DNA of 39,523 nt, taken from positions 1 through 39,523 of the forward strand of contig NZ_JABSOE010000041.1 in the NCBI RefSeq assembly GCF_013618865.1, in the 5' to 3' direction. Under the pieces are notes generated by a model that saw only the letters and a list, made by a program, of their open reading frames with translations, ran no database searches and was not told the DNA's origin. The translations under genes and the position numbers were made by a program. This stretch comes from Phocaeicola faecicola (GTDB taxonomy: Bacteria; Bacteroidota; Bacteroidia; Bacteroidales; Bacteroidaceae). Below, piece after piece: positions 18,203 to 27,030 of this stretch. The first letter of the stretch is position 1, and the number at the start of each line of letters is the position of its first letter.

Positions 18203-19462
18203 TTACGAGCGAACATGCTTGTATCTGAAGACCATGGCAAAGACGATAGCCACGATCAATGCATAACCGGCAAACACAAACCAGGCAGAACTCCATCCTT
18301 CCACCTGAGGCTCGGTACTGCTGAAATCCACAAAACGGTTGACCACCGCCTGTGCGCACAAAGTACCCACCGTAGCTCCGATACCGTTCGTCATGATGAT
18401 GAACAATCCCTGCGCGCTCGAACGGATGCTCAAGTCGGTTTCCTTGTCGACAAACAGAGACCCTGACACATTGAAGAAGTCGAACGCCACTCCGTACACC
18501 AGCATCGAAAGGATGAACATCCATACCCCGCTACCCGGATTTCCCAGTCCGAACAGACCGAAACGGAGCACCCAGGCTCCCATGGCAATCAGCATCACCC
18601 GCTTGATACCGAAACGGCCCAGGAAATAAGGAATCAGCAGAATACAGCAGGTCTCACTGATCTGAGAAAGAGAAATCAGCAGATTGGCATGCTGCACACC
18701 GAAGGTATCCGCATATTCCGGAATCGCCCCGAAACTGGTAATGAAAGGATTGGCAAAGCCGTTGGTAATCTGAAGAGAAACTCCCAGCAACATGGAAAAG
18801 ATGAAGAAAAGCGCCATCTTCTTCTGCTTAAACAGCAAGAAAGCCCGGAGTCCCAAAGCCTCCACCAGCGATTTCTTGCCTTCCGCCCCTCTGCTGGTCG
18901 GACATTTCGGCAAGGTATTCGCATACAGTGCCAGCAGGATTCCCCATGCCGCACAGGCAAAGAACTGCATGTAATTATGCTGGAAGCCCAACAAATCCAC
19001 CAGCCACATGGAACAGATAAATCCGATGGTTCCAAAAGTACGTATCGGCGGAAAAGCCTTGATGGTATCCAGTCCCGACTGATCGAGAGCCGTATAGGCT
19101 ACAGAGTTGGACAAGGCCAGTGTCGGCATATAAAAAGCCACGCTGAGTGAATACAGTGTGAACAATACCGGATACGACACCTGATCCCCTCCTTGCATTC
19201 CATGGAAACCCACTCCCAGCATGAACACGGCCGCCAGCAAATGACTTAATCCCAATAATCGCTGCGCCGGAATCCACCGGTCGGCTATAATACCCATAAT
19301 GGCTGGCATAAACAGCGAGACAATTCCCTGCATCGCATAAAACAAACCGATATGGCTTCCCAAACCAATTCCAGCCAGATAGGTTCCCATTGAAGTTAAA
19401 TAAGCCCCCCATACTGCAAACTGGAGGAAATTCATGACAATCAGTCGGTGTTTAATATTCAT
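18203..19462 (-). CDS. NupG/XapB-like nucleoside:proton symporter (MFS)
   Basis: This 419-residue inner-membrane transporter has 12 predicted helices. The opening MNIKHRLIVMNFLQFAVWGAYLTSMGTYLAG and the first cytoplasmic loop (MGIIADRWIPAQRLLGLSHLLAAV) are typical of the nucleoside:H+ symporter branch of the major facilitator family. The second half has LGRFGIKRVMLIAMGAWVLRF and VYGVAFDFFNVSGSLFVDKETDLSIRSSAQGLF, also typical of that branch. It probably imports nucleosides with protons; the exact substrate is inference. It is a single-gene unit with its own -7 box (19495-19502) and terminator (18150-18175). Confidence 0.88.
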   Translation of the reverse strand: MNIKHRLIVMNFLQFAVWGAYLTSMGTYLAGIGLGSHIGLFYAMQGIVSLFMPAIMGIIADRWIPAQRLLGLSHLLAAVFMLGVGFHGMQGGDQVSYPVLFTLYSLSVAFYMPTLALSNSVAYTALDQSGLDTIKAFPPIRTFGTIGFICSMWLVDLLGFQHNYMQFFACAAWGILLALYANTLPKCPTSRGAEGKKSLVEALGLRAFLLFKQKKMALFFIFSMLLGVSLQITNGFANPFITSFGAIPEYADTFGVQHANLLISLSQISETCCILLIPYFLGRFGIKRVMLIAMGAWVLRFGLFGLGNPGSGVWMFILSMLVYGVAFDFFNVSGSLFVDKETDLSIRSSAQGLFIIMTNGIGATVGTLCAQAVVNRFVDFSSTEPQVEGWSSAWFVFAGYALIVAIVFAMVFRYKHVRS

Positions 19463-19494
19463 AGTTTTTCATTTTTGTGATAAAATTTGAAAAA

Positions 19495-19502
19495 CAAATA
19501 TA
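19495..19502 (-). promoter_or_regulatory. -7 box of the nucleoside transporter gene
   Basis: The minus strand reads TATATTTG, a full TAnnTTTG match, 32 bases upstream of the ATG. TTTTG lies 17 bases further upstream, slightly closer than the usual -33 spacing. Confidence 0.6.
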
Positions 19503-19562
19503 ATGAATATTCTGAAATTCAAAATAACGGACAAGTTCTTTTTTTCAGAAACGAAGAAGGAA

Positions 19563-19625
19563 ATCCGGTTTTTCCAGGCCGGCCGGTTTCTCTGGAGAAG
19601 AAAAACGGAAGCCCCCATCGGGTTC
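19563..19625 (-). repeat. GC-rich structured stretch with terminator-like hairpins
   Basis: Read leftward, GAACCC pairs with GGGCTTC (one bulge; 19608-19625) and is followed by CGTTTTTC. Next comes CCAG...CTGG around the palindrome GGCCGGCC, and CCGTTTTT faces AAAAACCGG. It may act as a back-up terminator for the small RNA or as a folded spacer upstream of the MFS promoter. Confidence 0.35.
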
Positions 19626-19720
19626 AATCAACTCCCGGAGAAAGCAACAAAGTCAAAATAAAGTCAAAAAAAGAGTAGAAACGAGAAAAAACGAGAAGAA
19701 AAACGGGAGGTAAACAGATA

Positions 19721-19788
19721 AAATAAAAAAAGGGAATCTTCCCAGACTCCCAATCTTCATTAACCTTAAATCTAATACCATGAAAAAC
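19721..19788 (-). ncRNA. Candidate small RNA with its own promoter and terminator
   Basis: On the minus strand a -7 box TACCTTTG (19795-19802) is followed about 45 bases later by a near-perfect hairpin: GGGAGTCT (19744-19751) against AGATTCCC (19732-19739), closed by a GGGA tetraloop, then TTTTTTTATTTTA. The predicted transcript is about 68 bases, with nothing translated that looks like a protein. The layout (Bacteroidota promoter, short conserved-looking body, terminator) is that described for the Bacteroidales-1 RNA motif; membership is a suggestion only. The body contains ATGGTATTAGATTTAAGG, so a tiny peptide cannot be ruled out. Confidence 0.55.
19732..19751 (-). terminator. Terminator of the candidate small RNA
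   Basis: An eight-base-pair stem including one G-U pair carries a GNRA-type GGGA loop and is followed on the minus strand by seven T, then ATTTTA. It is the strongest intrinsic terminator in this gap and has no protein gene upstream of it. Confidence 0.75.
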
Positions 19789-19794
19789 ACAGTG

Positions 19795-19802
19795 CAAAGG
19801 TA
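19795..19802 (-). promoter_or_regulatory. -7 box of the candidate small RNA
   Basis: The minus strand reads TACCTTTG, a full TAnnTTTG match. The start site should be close to 19788. No clear -33 TTTG is found at the expected distance. Confidence 0.55.
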
Positions 19803-19873
19803 ATGCTTTTATGTTATGTAACATATAAAACAACCAGAAATTTGATTGGTTTTAACTTTTATTAATCATTAAG

Positions 19874-19902
19874 GGCGATTTTTAGGGGCATTATCCGCCC
19901 AA
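19874..19902. repeat. Inverted repeat GGGCG...CGCCC upstream of recD2
   Basis: GGGCG and CGCCC are separated by about 18 bases, followed on the plus strand by AAAAAA. The stem is short; it may be a weak hairpin or chance. Confidence 0.25.
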
Positions 19903-19992
19903 AAAAGCTTCCGGTCCTCCTTTCATCACTCCAGAGCCTACAGCCGGATGGCAGAAAAAGGGCCCAGGAGACTAAAATTCACGAAGAATATA

Positions 19993-20000
19993 TAATTTTG
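19993..20000 (+). promoter_or_regulatory. -7 box of the recD2-like gene
   Basis: TAATTTTG matches TAnnTTTG fully. The start site would be near 20007, so an in-frame ATG at 19998 cannot be the translation start and the ATG at 20031 is preferred. Confidence 0.6.
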
Positions 20001-20030
20001 CAATTTGGAATTCTTACACACCGAACCGCC

Positions 20031-22154
20031 ATGATTAAAATCAACTGCATCGTAGAACGCATCACGTATCAGAATCCCGAGAACGGATACTCCATCCTGA
20101 AAGTAAAGGTCAAAGGATACAGCGAACTGGTCACTCTGGTAGGCAATCTGCTGGATGTATGTGCCGGAAGTATCCTGCAGGTCACCGGCAACTGGAAGGT
20201 AGACAAGCGCTATGGCAGCCAGTTTGTTGCCGATAGTTGGGAAGAAACCCTCCCCGCAACCGCATACGGCATGGAAAAATACCTGGGAAGCGGACTCATC
20301 AAGGGCATCGGACCGGTATTTGCCAAACGGATTGTGGCGCAGTTCGGTCTGGACACGATACACATCATCGAAAAAGAGACGGAGCGCCTGCAGGAAGTAG
20401 GAGGCATCGGCGAGAAGCGCATCCGCCTCATCCGGGAGAGCTGGGAAAAACAGAAGGAAATCCGGAATGTCATGCTCTTTCTCCAAAGCTATGGGGTCAG
20501 CACGTCCTATGCGGCCAAGATTTACCGTACCTACGGCAATGAAAGCATCGAAAAGGTCCGTGAGAATCCCTACTGCCTGGCCGATGACATCTGGGGAATC
20601 GGATTCAAGACGGCCGATTCCATTGCCCGGAAGATGGGCTATACCAACGAAGACAGCCGCAGGTGCCGCAGCGGTGTGCTCTATACCCTGGGGCAACTGG
20701 CCGACAGCGGACATGTATATGCGGTACTCGAACAGCTCCTGGCTACGGCTGTCCAGCTCCTCGATACGCAGGAAGAAGCCATCCGGAGTGTACTGAGCCA
20801 GATGATTGCCGACAAAGACATCATCCAGGAAGAAGAGGCCATTTACCTGCCTCCGTTCTATTATGCGGAAAGCGGAACCGCCCAACGGCTGCGACAACTG
20901 TTGCATGGCAGTGATGCACTGAAGCAGACTTCTGTCGACATTGCCCGTATTTCCTTCCAGACCGGCGTGGAATACGACTCCATTCAGGCAGCAGCCATCC
21001 AGCAGGCTGTAGCCTCCAAGGTCATGGTGCTCACCGGAGGGCCCGGAACCGGAAAGACCACTACGACGCAGGGCATCATTGCCGCCCTGAAAGCCTGTGG
21101 CCTGCGCATTCTGCTGGCTGCCCCCACCGGCCGTGCCGCCAAGCGGATGAGCGAAGCGACGGGCATGGAAGCCAAGACCATCCACCGCCTGCTGGAATTC
21201 AAGCCCGACCAGGGATACCAGCGCAACGAAGACAACCCACTGGAGGGCGACGTACTGATTGTCGACGAATCGTCCATGATTGACATCCTGCTGATGTACT
21301 CCCTCATGAAGGCCCTGCCGGTACACATGCGGCTGATTCTCGTAGGAGACATCGACCAGTTGCCGAGCGTAGGAGCCGGCAACGTCCTGCGTGACATCAT
21401 CGACAGCGGAGAAGTCCCCGTCACCCGCCTGACACGCATCTTCCGCCAGGCACAGAGTTCACGCATCGTCATGAATGCCCACCGGATCAACCAGGGTATC
21501 TTTCCGGACATCTCCAACGGAAAAGAGACAGATTTCTTTTTCATGCAGGAAGAAGACCCGGAAAAGACCGTAAGCACCATCGTTACGCTGGTACAGAAAC
21601 GGCTCCCTCAGGCATACAAAGAGAAAGTCAGCCACATCCAAGTCCTTACCCCCATGCAGCGCGGAACGGTAGGCGCCAACAGCCTGAACCTGGCATTGCA
21701 GCAGGCACTGAATCCCGGAGGCGAAAGCCTCAGCCGCAGCGGATACGTATTCCGCAAAGGCGACCGTGTGATGCAGGTCAAGAACAATTACGATAAAGAA
21801 GTATTCAACGGAGATATCGGTTTTATTGAAAGCGTGGAAGTAGAAAACCGTACGTTATGGGTGGATTACGACGGGAAACGGGTGGAATACGAAGCCTCGG
21901 AACTCGACGAGATTGTACTGGCCTATGCCACTACCATCCACAAGTCACAGGGTTCCGAATACCCCATTGTCATCATGCCCGTACTGATGACACACTATGT
22001 CATGCTGCAGCGCAACCTGATTTATACCGGCATCACCCGTGCCAAGAAAGTCTGTATCCTGATCGGTACCGGCAAGGCACTGGCCTATGCCGTACGGAAC
22101 CAGACAGTCGACAAGCGGAACACCCGCCTCAAGGAAAGGCTGTCAGAGAAATGA
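20031..22154 (+). CDS. RecD2-like ATP-dependent DNA helicase
   Basis: This 707-residue SF1B helicase is of the RecD2/YrrC type, which works without RecBC and acts in replication-fork and repair processes. An N-terminal OB-like part (MIKINCIVERITYQNPENGYSILKVK) and helix-hairpin-helix segments (GSGLIKGIGPVFAKRI; EVGGIGEKRIRLI) precede the motor. Helicase motifs are all present: motif I GGPGTGKTTT near residue 336, APTGRAAKRM, DESSMID (motif II), GDIDQLPSVG (III), and YATTIHKSQGSEYPIVIMP near 630, with IYTGITRAKK (VI). The start at 20031 is supported by the promoter position. It stands alone, converging on the DUF456 gene. Confidence 0.93.
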   Translation: MIKINCIVERITYQNPENGYSILKVKVKGYSELVTLVGNLLDVCAGSILQVTGNWKVDKRYGSQFVADSWEETLPATAYGMEKYLGSGLIKGIGPVFAKRIVAQFGLDTIHIIEKETERLQEVGGIGEKRIRLIRESWEKQKEIRNVMLFLQSYGVSTSYAAKIYRTYGNESIEKVRENPYCLADDIWGIGFKTADSIARKMGYTNEDSRRCRSGVLYTLGQLADSGHVYAVLEQLLATAVQLLDTQEEAIRSVLSQMIADKDIIQEEEAIYLPPFYYAESGTAQRLRQLLHGSDALKQTSVDIARISFQTGVEYDSIQAAAIQQAVASKVMVLTGGPGTGKTTTTQGIIAALKACGLRILLAAPTGRAAKRMSEATGMEAKTIHRLLEFKPDQGYQRNEDNPLEGDVLIVDESSMIDILLMYSLMKALPVHMRLILVGDIDQLPSVGAGNVLRDIIDSGEVPVTRLTRIFRQAQSSRIVMNAHRINQGIFPDISNGKETDFFFMQEEDPEKTVSTIVTLVQKRLPQAYKEKVSHIQVLTPMQRGTVGANSLNLALQQALNPGGESLSRSGYVFRKGDRVMQVKNNYDKEVFNGDIGFIESVEVENRTLWVDYDGKRVEYEASELDEIVLAYATTIHKSQGSEYPIVIMPVLMTHYVMLQRNLIYTGITRAKKVCILIGTGKALAYAVRNQTVDKRNTRLKERLSEK

Positions 22155-22174
22155 CAGCTTCCGGTTCCGGCAGG

Positions 22175-22648
22175 TCAGCATACCTCCCGGAACCACAGTA
22201 TCACAAAATACATGCACAGGGAAAGTTTCAGAACGGTTCCCAGCAGGAAACCGGCCAGTGCCCCGATGCCCGACTTCAGTGCCCTCGACAGGTCGGCCGC
22301 TCCCAGCAGTTCTCCTGCTACAGCCCCCAGAAAAGGTCCGAGGAACAACCCGGCCGGCAGGAAGAAGAGTCCGACAACCGAGCCCACAAAGGCTCCCCAG
22401 CTGCCCCATCGGGTACCGCCGCTGTACTTACTCCCCAATATGGGAATAAAATAATCCAGAACCTGGGCCACAATCACCAGTAGCAGCAGGACCAGCATTT
22501 CCGTCAGCGAAAACTGGATACGGTCGGTACAGTGCAACAACAAGAGTCCTACATACGAAACCGGGGGACCGGGAAGGGCCGGAAGCACACATCCCAACAG
22601 TCCGAGCAACATACAGACAGCCCCCAATACAATCAGCAGAATATCCAT
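22175..22648 (-). CDS. DUF456 family membrane protein
   Basis: This 157-residue protein is almost entirely membrane-embedded, with glycine-rich helices. The start MDILLIVLGAVCMLLGLLGCVLPALPGPPVSYVG and the middle GGTRWGSWGAFVGSVVGLFFLPAGLFLGPFLGAVAGELL are the characteristic DUF456 pattern (PGPP motif and GxxGxxxG repeats). Function is unknown. The ATG at 22648 is preferred over a GTG two codons upstream. The next gene upstream ends 38 bases before it and may be in the same transcript. Downstream, the stop is only 20 bases from the convergent helicase gene, and I see no terminator in between. Confidence 0.88.
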   Translation of the reverse strand: MDILLIVLGAVCMLLGLLGCVLPALPGPPVSYVGLLLLHCTDRIQFSLTEMLVLLLLVIVAQVLDYFIPILGSKYSGGTRWGSWGAFVGSVVGLFFLPAGLFLGPFLGAVAGELLGAADLSRALKSGIGALAGFLLGTVLKLSLCMYFVILWFREVC

Positions 22649-22686
22649 AGCCACTTCATTCCATCATTCCACATTCATTCCATGGC

Positions 22687-23286
22687 TCAGTTGAGCAACG
22701 TCTTGTTTCCCGTATTGCTGTCCGACAGGTCGAGTTTTTCCAGTTTGTATCCCAACTTTTTGAGGCCGAGGGCAGCCCCTACCCCGTACATCACCCAGCA
22801 AGCTCTGGAAAACGCATAATACGCCATCGGGCTCTGAGGCTCAATCTGTTCACGGCGAATCAGGTCGACTGCCGTCTGCGCACAACGGCGGATCATTTCC
22901 TCCAGAGCTGCCGCCTCTTCACTGTCGAGCGAAATACCCAGGATATCCCGCACAATGTGCTCATCCATATCGTCGAATCCCCGGCTGCCATAGAAGAAAC
23001 GGTATTCCGCCCGTGAGAACACCTCCCAGTTCATGTCCCATCCATACGCCATCGCCAGTCCCAGATAAGCCGCCCATGCCACCGATACGGTCGGATATTC
23101 ACTGACCTGTCCCACGGCATCGGCCAGATACTCCGGTGCCAGTTTCAACCAATGCTCGTTGATGTCCTCGCTCGACAACCATACCCCGTCCAGCATATGA
23201 TAAGTAGTACACAAACGCAGCAAGTCCTGCTGCATCTTATTTTCGAAACGCTCCAAATACGCCTGTTCGTTCATTCTTTTTTCCAT
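22687..23286 (-). CDS. Conserved hypothetical protein
   Basis: This soluble, mostly helical protein of about 199 residues has no signal peptide or membrane segment. It is rich in Trp, Tyr and acidic residues (SSEDINEHWLKLAPEYLADAVGQVSEYPTVSVAWAAYLGLAMAYGWDMNWEVF around residues 39-90) and ends in a basic helix GLKKLGYKLEKLDLSD. I do not recognise the family. The start is taken as 23286 (MEKRMNEQ), with 23274 (MNEQ) as alternative. Longer frames need a TTG start upstream of the -7 box TATTTTTG at 23363-23370. It lies between glnN and the DUF456 gene. Confidence 0.75.
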   Translation of the reverse strand: MEKRMNEQAYLERFENKMQQDLLRLCTTYHMLDGVWLSSEDINEHWLKLAPEYLADAVGQVSEYPTVSVAWAAYLGLAMAYGWDMNWEVFSRAEYRFFYGSRGFDDMDEHIVRDILGISLDSEEAAALEEMIRRCAQTAVDLIRREQIEPQSPMAYYAFSRACWVMYGVGAALGLKKLGYKLEKLDLSDSNTGNKTLLN

Positions 23287-23338
23287 TTTTGTATTCAACC
23301 GAATTTTAGTCTCCGGTTCCCTGCTCATCATACGAAAT

Positions 23339-23363
23339 GCGGGCAGGAAACCTTCCCGCCCGC
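23339..23363 (-). repeat. GC-rich hairpin between glnN and the next gene
   Basis: GCGGGC and GCCCGC form the base and GGAA/TTCC the top, with one mismatch and a three-base loop. Read leftward, only ATTTCG follows, so it is a poor intrinsic terminator. It lies about 100 bases after glnN and directly after a TATTTTTG -7 box (23363-23370), so it may instead be the 5' end of the next transcript. Confidence 0.4.
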
Positions 23364-23462
23364 AAAAATAGAAAAATCTTTTCAAAATCCCTCCCTCCGT
23401 CCCCTACGATTCAACAACCGCTTTCCCTCACCGCCTTCCCCATCAGCAAACCCAGCTGAATA

Positions 23463-25652
23463 TTATCTGATAAACAACAGTTCACGATATTTGGGCAACG
23501 TCCACATCTGATCGTCCACCACCAGTTCCAGTTTATCAATATGATACCTGATCTCTTCCATCATGGGTACAATCCGGTCGTGATAAGCAATGGCCTTCTC
23601 ACGCTCGCAAGCCACCCGGTTCGCCTCTTTCCGTGCCTCTACCATCTTATCCACATGCTCCTTGACAAAGGCCGTATGATGGGCAATCTCCTCAATCAGT
23701 TCCAGGTCCTTGGCAGAGAGTTCGGAAGCCTTTCCGGCCGTGAAGAGCGCTTGCATCTTCCATACATTATCCAGCAACTTAGACTGATATTCAGTCGCTA
23801 CCGGGATAATGTGATTCATCACCAGGTCGCCCAGCACCCTCGACTCAATCTGAATCTTCTTGGTGTAAGTCTCCCATTTCACCTCATTGCGCGCCTCCAG
23901 TTCCTTACGCGTCATGACCGCCATTCTCTCGAACATCTCCACGCTGGCCTTGCTCAGGTAATTGTCGAAAATCAGCGGTACACTCGTCTCACAATCCAGT
24001 CCGCGACGTGCAGCCTCCGCCTTCCATTCCTCGCTGTAACCGTTACCGTCGAAACGGATCGGCTTGCAGATCTTCAAATAGCGCCGTACCACTTCCAGAA
24101 GGGCAGAAACCCGCTCCTCCCCTTTTTCCATCAGCGCATCTACCTCCACCTTAAACTCAGCCAGCTGTTCGGCCACCGCCGTATTAAGGGCAATCATCGC
24201 ACTGGCACAGTTGGCCTCCGAGCCCACCGCACGGAACTCAAACCGATTGCCCGTAAAGGCAAACGGACTCGTACGGTTGCGGTCGGTATTGTCAATCAGC
24301 AGTTCCGGTATCTGAGGAATATCCAGCTTCATTCCATGCTTGCCGTCCATGCTCACCAGTTCATCCTTCTCACTCTCCTCAATCAGGTTAAGCATCTGCG
24401 ACACCTGTGTTCCCAGGAAAGAAGAAATAATGGCAGGAGGTGCCTCATTGGCTCCCAGACGATGCGCATTCGTGGCACTGGAGATACTGGCCTTCAGCAA
24501 TCCGTTGTGGCGATAGACGGCCATCAGCGTATTGACGATAAAGACAATGAAACAAAGATTCTCTTCCGACGTCTTTCCAGGAGCCATCAGCAATACCCCG
24601 GTATCCGTTCCCAGCGACCAGTTGTTGTGCTTGCCGCTTCCGTTGATTCCCTTGAACGGCTTTTCGTGCAGCAGTACCCGGAATCCGTGATTGCGCGCAA
24701 TCTTCCGCATCAGCGCCATGATCAGCATATTATGATCCACCGCCAGATTACACTCCTCGAATACCGGCGCCAGTTCGAACTGATTGGGAGCCACTTCATT
24801 ATGGCGCGTCTTGACAGGAATACCCAACTTCAGCGCCTCGATTTCCAGGTCCTTCATGAAGGCCCCTACCCGGGGAGGAATCGCTCCAAAATAATGATCT
24901 TCCAGCTGCTGGTTCTTTGCGGAGTCGTGTCCGGTCAGCGTCCTGCCCGTCATCAGCAAGTCCGGCCGCGCCGCATACAATCCCTCATCGACCAGAAAAT
25001 ACTCCTGTTCCCATCCCAGATAAGCCACAACCTTCTTCACCTCCGGATAAAAATAATGACACACATCCGTAGCCGCCTTGTTGACAGCCCGGAGCGCTTT
25101 CAGCAAAGGCGCCTTGTAGTCGAGCGACTCCCCCGTATACGCAATGAACACTGTCGGAATACACAGAGTGTCATCCACGATAAATGCCGGAGAAGAAGGG
25201 TCCCATGCCGAATATCCGCGGGTTTCGAACGTGTTGCGGATACCCCCGTTCGGGAAACTGGACGCATCGGGCTCCTGCTGTACCAGCAGCTTTCCGGTAA
25301 ATTCCTCAATCATTCCCCCTTTGCCGTCGGGCTCCACAAACGCATCGTGCTTTTCCGCCGTTCCTTCCGTCAGCGGATGAAACCAGTGAGTATAATGGGT
25401 AGCTCCCATCTCCACGGCCCACCGCTTCATGCCGGCAGCCACCTCGTCGGCAATACCGGAATCCAAGGGAACATTGTTTTCAATGACATCCACCAGTTTG
25501 GCATAAACTCCCCCCGGAAGATACTTAAACATCTTTTCCTTATTGAACACATACCTTGCAAAATATTCAGAAGGACGTTCGGAAGGAATCTCCACGTGGG
25601 CCGGCCGTTTTCTGAAAGCCGTTTCCACCACTCTAAATCTCAGTTCTGACAT
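23463..25652 (-). CDS. glnN: Type III glutamine synthetase (GlnN)
   Basis: This 729-residue enzyme joins ammonia to glutamate using ATP. Its length and start (ETAFRKRPAHVEIPSERPSEYFARYVFNKEKM) identify the type III class, first known from Bacteroides, rather than the 450-residue type I. The conserved core includes MGATHYTHWFHPLTEGTAEKHDAF, KTRHNEVAPNQFELAPVFEECNLAVDHN, NGSGKHNNWSLGTDTG and NRTSPFAFTGNRFEFRAVGS, which supply metal and substrate ligands. It is cytoplasmic and forms large double rings in studied members. The gene lies 91 bases after dapL. No GlnB/PII gene is next to it in this window. Confidence 0.97.
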   Translation of the reverse strand: MSELRFRVVETAFRKRPAHVEIPSERPSEYFARYVFNKEKMFKYLPGGVYAKLVDVIENNVPLDSGIADEVAAGMKRWAVEMGATHYTHWFHPLTEGTAEKHDAFVEPDGKGGMIEEFTGKLLVQQEPDASSFPNGGIRNTFETRGYSAWDPSSPAFIVDDTLCIPTVFIAYTGESLDYKAPLLKALRAVNKAATDVCHYFYPEVKKVVAYLGWEQEYFLVDEGLYAARPDLLMTGRTLTGHDSAKNQQLEDHYFGAIPPRVGAFMKDLEIEALKLGIPVKTRHNEVAPNQFELAPVFEECNLAVDHNMLIMALMRKIARNHGFRVLLHEKPFKGINGSGKHNNWSLGTDTGVLLMAPGKTSEENLCFIVFIVNTLMAVYRHNGLLKASISSATNAHRLGANEAPPAIISSFLGTQVSQMLNLIEESEKDELVSMDGKHGMKLDIPQIPELLIDNTDRNRTSPFAFTGNRFEFRAVGSEANCASAMIALNTAVAEQLAEFKVEVDALMEKGEERVSALLEVVRRYLKICKPIRFDGNGYSEEWKAEAARRGLDCETSVPLIFDNYLSKASVEMFERMAVMTRKELEARNEVKWETYTKKIQIESRVLGDLVMNHIIPVATEYQSKLLDNVWKMQALFTAGKASELSAKDLELIEEIAHHTAFVKEHVDKMVEARKEANRVACEREKAIAYHDRIVPMMEEIRYHIDKLELVVDDQMWTLPKYRELLFIR

Positions 25653-25743
25653 AATTAAATCTATTTAATTCTTGTTTACCTTAAAAAAACCAATACCTGT
25701 TATCCAATTATCTAATGCAGCAATTTGTCTTTCAAAAGGCCGG

Positions 25744-26976
25744 TTATTCCAGCCATTTCCGGATGCGTGCCACCGCCTCCACACAATCCTCATACGTTCC
25801 AAAGGCGGTAAGCCGCATGTACCCCTCTCCGCTGGGCCCGAAGCCGACGCCCGGAGTACCTACCACATGCGCCTCGTACAGCATCTGTTCGAAGAAATGC
25901 CATGAACCCATTCCTTCCGGCGTCTTGAGCCAGATATACGGAGCATTCACCCCTCCATACACCTTCAGTCCCGCCTGCTGCAGTCCCTCCCGGATCAGGG
26001 CCGCATTCCGCATGTAATAATCAATATTCTCCCTTACCTGTTTTTTCCCTTCCGGCGTATAGATAGCCTCGGCAGCCCGCTGGGTAATGTAGCTCGTGCC
26101 ATTGAACTTGGTGCACTGCCTGCGGTGCCACAACTTGTTCAGCGCTACCCTGTCACCACTGAACGTAGCCGCCGTCAGTTCCTTGGGAACCACCGTATAG
26201 CCGCAGCGGAGTCCCGTAAATCCCGCTGTCTTGGAATAGCTCCGTATCTCGATGGCACACTTCTTGGCTCCTTTGATTTCATAGATGGAATGAGGCACGT
26301 TCTCTTCAGTGATAAAAGCCTCATAAGCCGCATCGAACACAATCAGCGTATCGTTGTCCAGCGCATAGTCCACCCACGCCTTCAGCTGCTCATGAGTAAG
26401 CGTCACCCCCGTCGGATTGTTGGGGTAACACAGATAAAGCAAGTCGATGCGCGATTCCGGAACCGAAGGAATAAACCCGTTCTGCTCGTTGCAGGGCAGA
26501 TACGTGATGTTGCTCCACCTTCCGTTCTCCTCCAGCACACCCGCACGTCCACACATGATATTGCTGTCCGCATATACCGGATACACCGGATCAGTGATTC
26601 CCATGCTATTATCCCATCTCAGAAGCTCTCCGATATTCCCCGTATCGCTCTTGGCCCCGTCACTGATGAATATTTCCGAACGGGAAAGATGTACGCCCCG
26701 GGGTTCATAGTCATTTTTCAGAATGGCATCGATGAGAAAATCATACCCCTGTTCCGGTCCATAACCGTGAAACGTTGCCTCATCTGCCATCTCCTGCACC
26801 GCCCGATGCATGGCCTCGATGCATGCCTGAGGCAAGGGACGTGTCACGTCGCCGATTCCCAAACGAATCACATCGTCCTTAGGGTGCGTAACCTTAAACG
26901 AATTGACTTTTTTTGCAATATCCGAAAACAGATAACTTCCGGGAAGTTTCAAGAAATGTTCATTTACCAGTGCCAT
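25744..26976 (-). CDS. dapL: LL-diaminopimelate aminotransferase
   Basis: This 410-residue PLP enzyme of fold type I converts tetrahydrodipicolinate directly to LL-diaminopimelate with glutamate as amino donor, bypassing the acylated intermediates. The start LVNEHFLKLPGSYLFSDIAKKV is the family signature. The PLP-binding lysine is Lys249 in SYSKTAGFTG, with NNPTG at 186-190 and FDAAYEAF supplying other cofactor contacts. It is 54 bases downstream of dapF, whose enzyme uses its product, so the pair forms the end of the lysine and meso-DAP branch for cell-wall synthesis. Length is normal. Confidence 0.97.
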   Translation of the reverse strand: MALVNEHFLKLPGSYLFSDIAKKVNSFKVTHPKDDVIRLGIGDVTRPLPQACIEAMHRAVQEMADEATFHGYGPEQGYDFLIDAILKNDYEPRGVHLSRSEIFISDGAKSDTGNIGELLRWDNSMGITDPVYPVYADSNIMCGRAGVLEENGRWSNITYLPCNEQNGFIPSVPESRIDLLYLCYPNNPTGVTLTHEQLKAWVDYALDNDTLIVFDAAYEAFITEENVPHSIYEIKGAKKCAIEIRSYSKTAGFTGLRCGYTVVPKELTAATFSGDRVALNKLWHRRQCTKFNGTSYITQRAAEAIYTPEGKKQVRENIDYYMRNAALIREGLQQAGLKVYGGVNAPYIWLKTPEGMGSWHFFEQMLYEAHVVGTPGVGFGPSGEGYMRLTAFGTYEDCVEAVARIRKWLE

Positions 26977-27030
26977 ATACCTTTTTGTTTATTTACCTGT
27001 TAACTAATCCTAACCGTTATCCTGACTCGC

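Larger units (their letters stand above)
19463..20030. other. 568-base gene-free divergent region
   Basis: No convincing protein gene lies here. From left to right it holds the -7 box of the MFS gene (19495-19502), a GC-rich structured stretch (about 19560-19625), an A-rich stretch, a candidate small RNA gene on the minus strand (19721-19788) with its promoter, an inverted repeat (19874-19902) and the recD2 promoter (19993-20000). Confidence 0.7.

Noticed and set aside
19487..19678. 63-codon open frame in the gene-free gap
   Set aside because: It overlaps the MFS promoter and the GC-rich hairpins, has a Lys-rich random-looking sequence and no promoter of its own.
19938..21326. 462-codon open frame antisense to the helicase
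   Set aside because: The sense strand encodes all helicase motifs; the antisense product has no domain and runs into the promoter region.
23541..25649. 702-codon open frame antisense to glutamine synthetase
   Set aside because: It mirrors glnN almost end to end; its His- and Arg-rich sequence is what the complement of a high-GC, biased gene gives, and no start signal or domain is seen.
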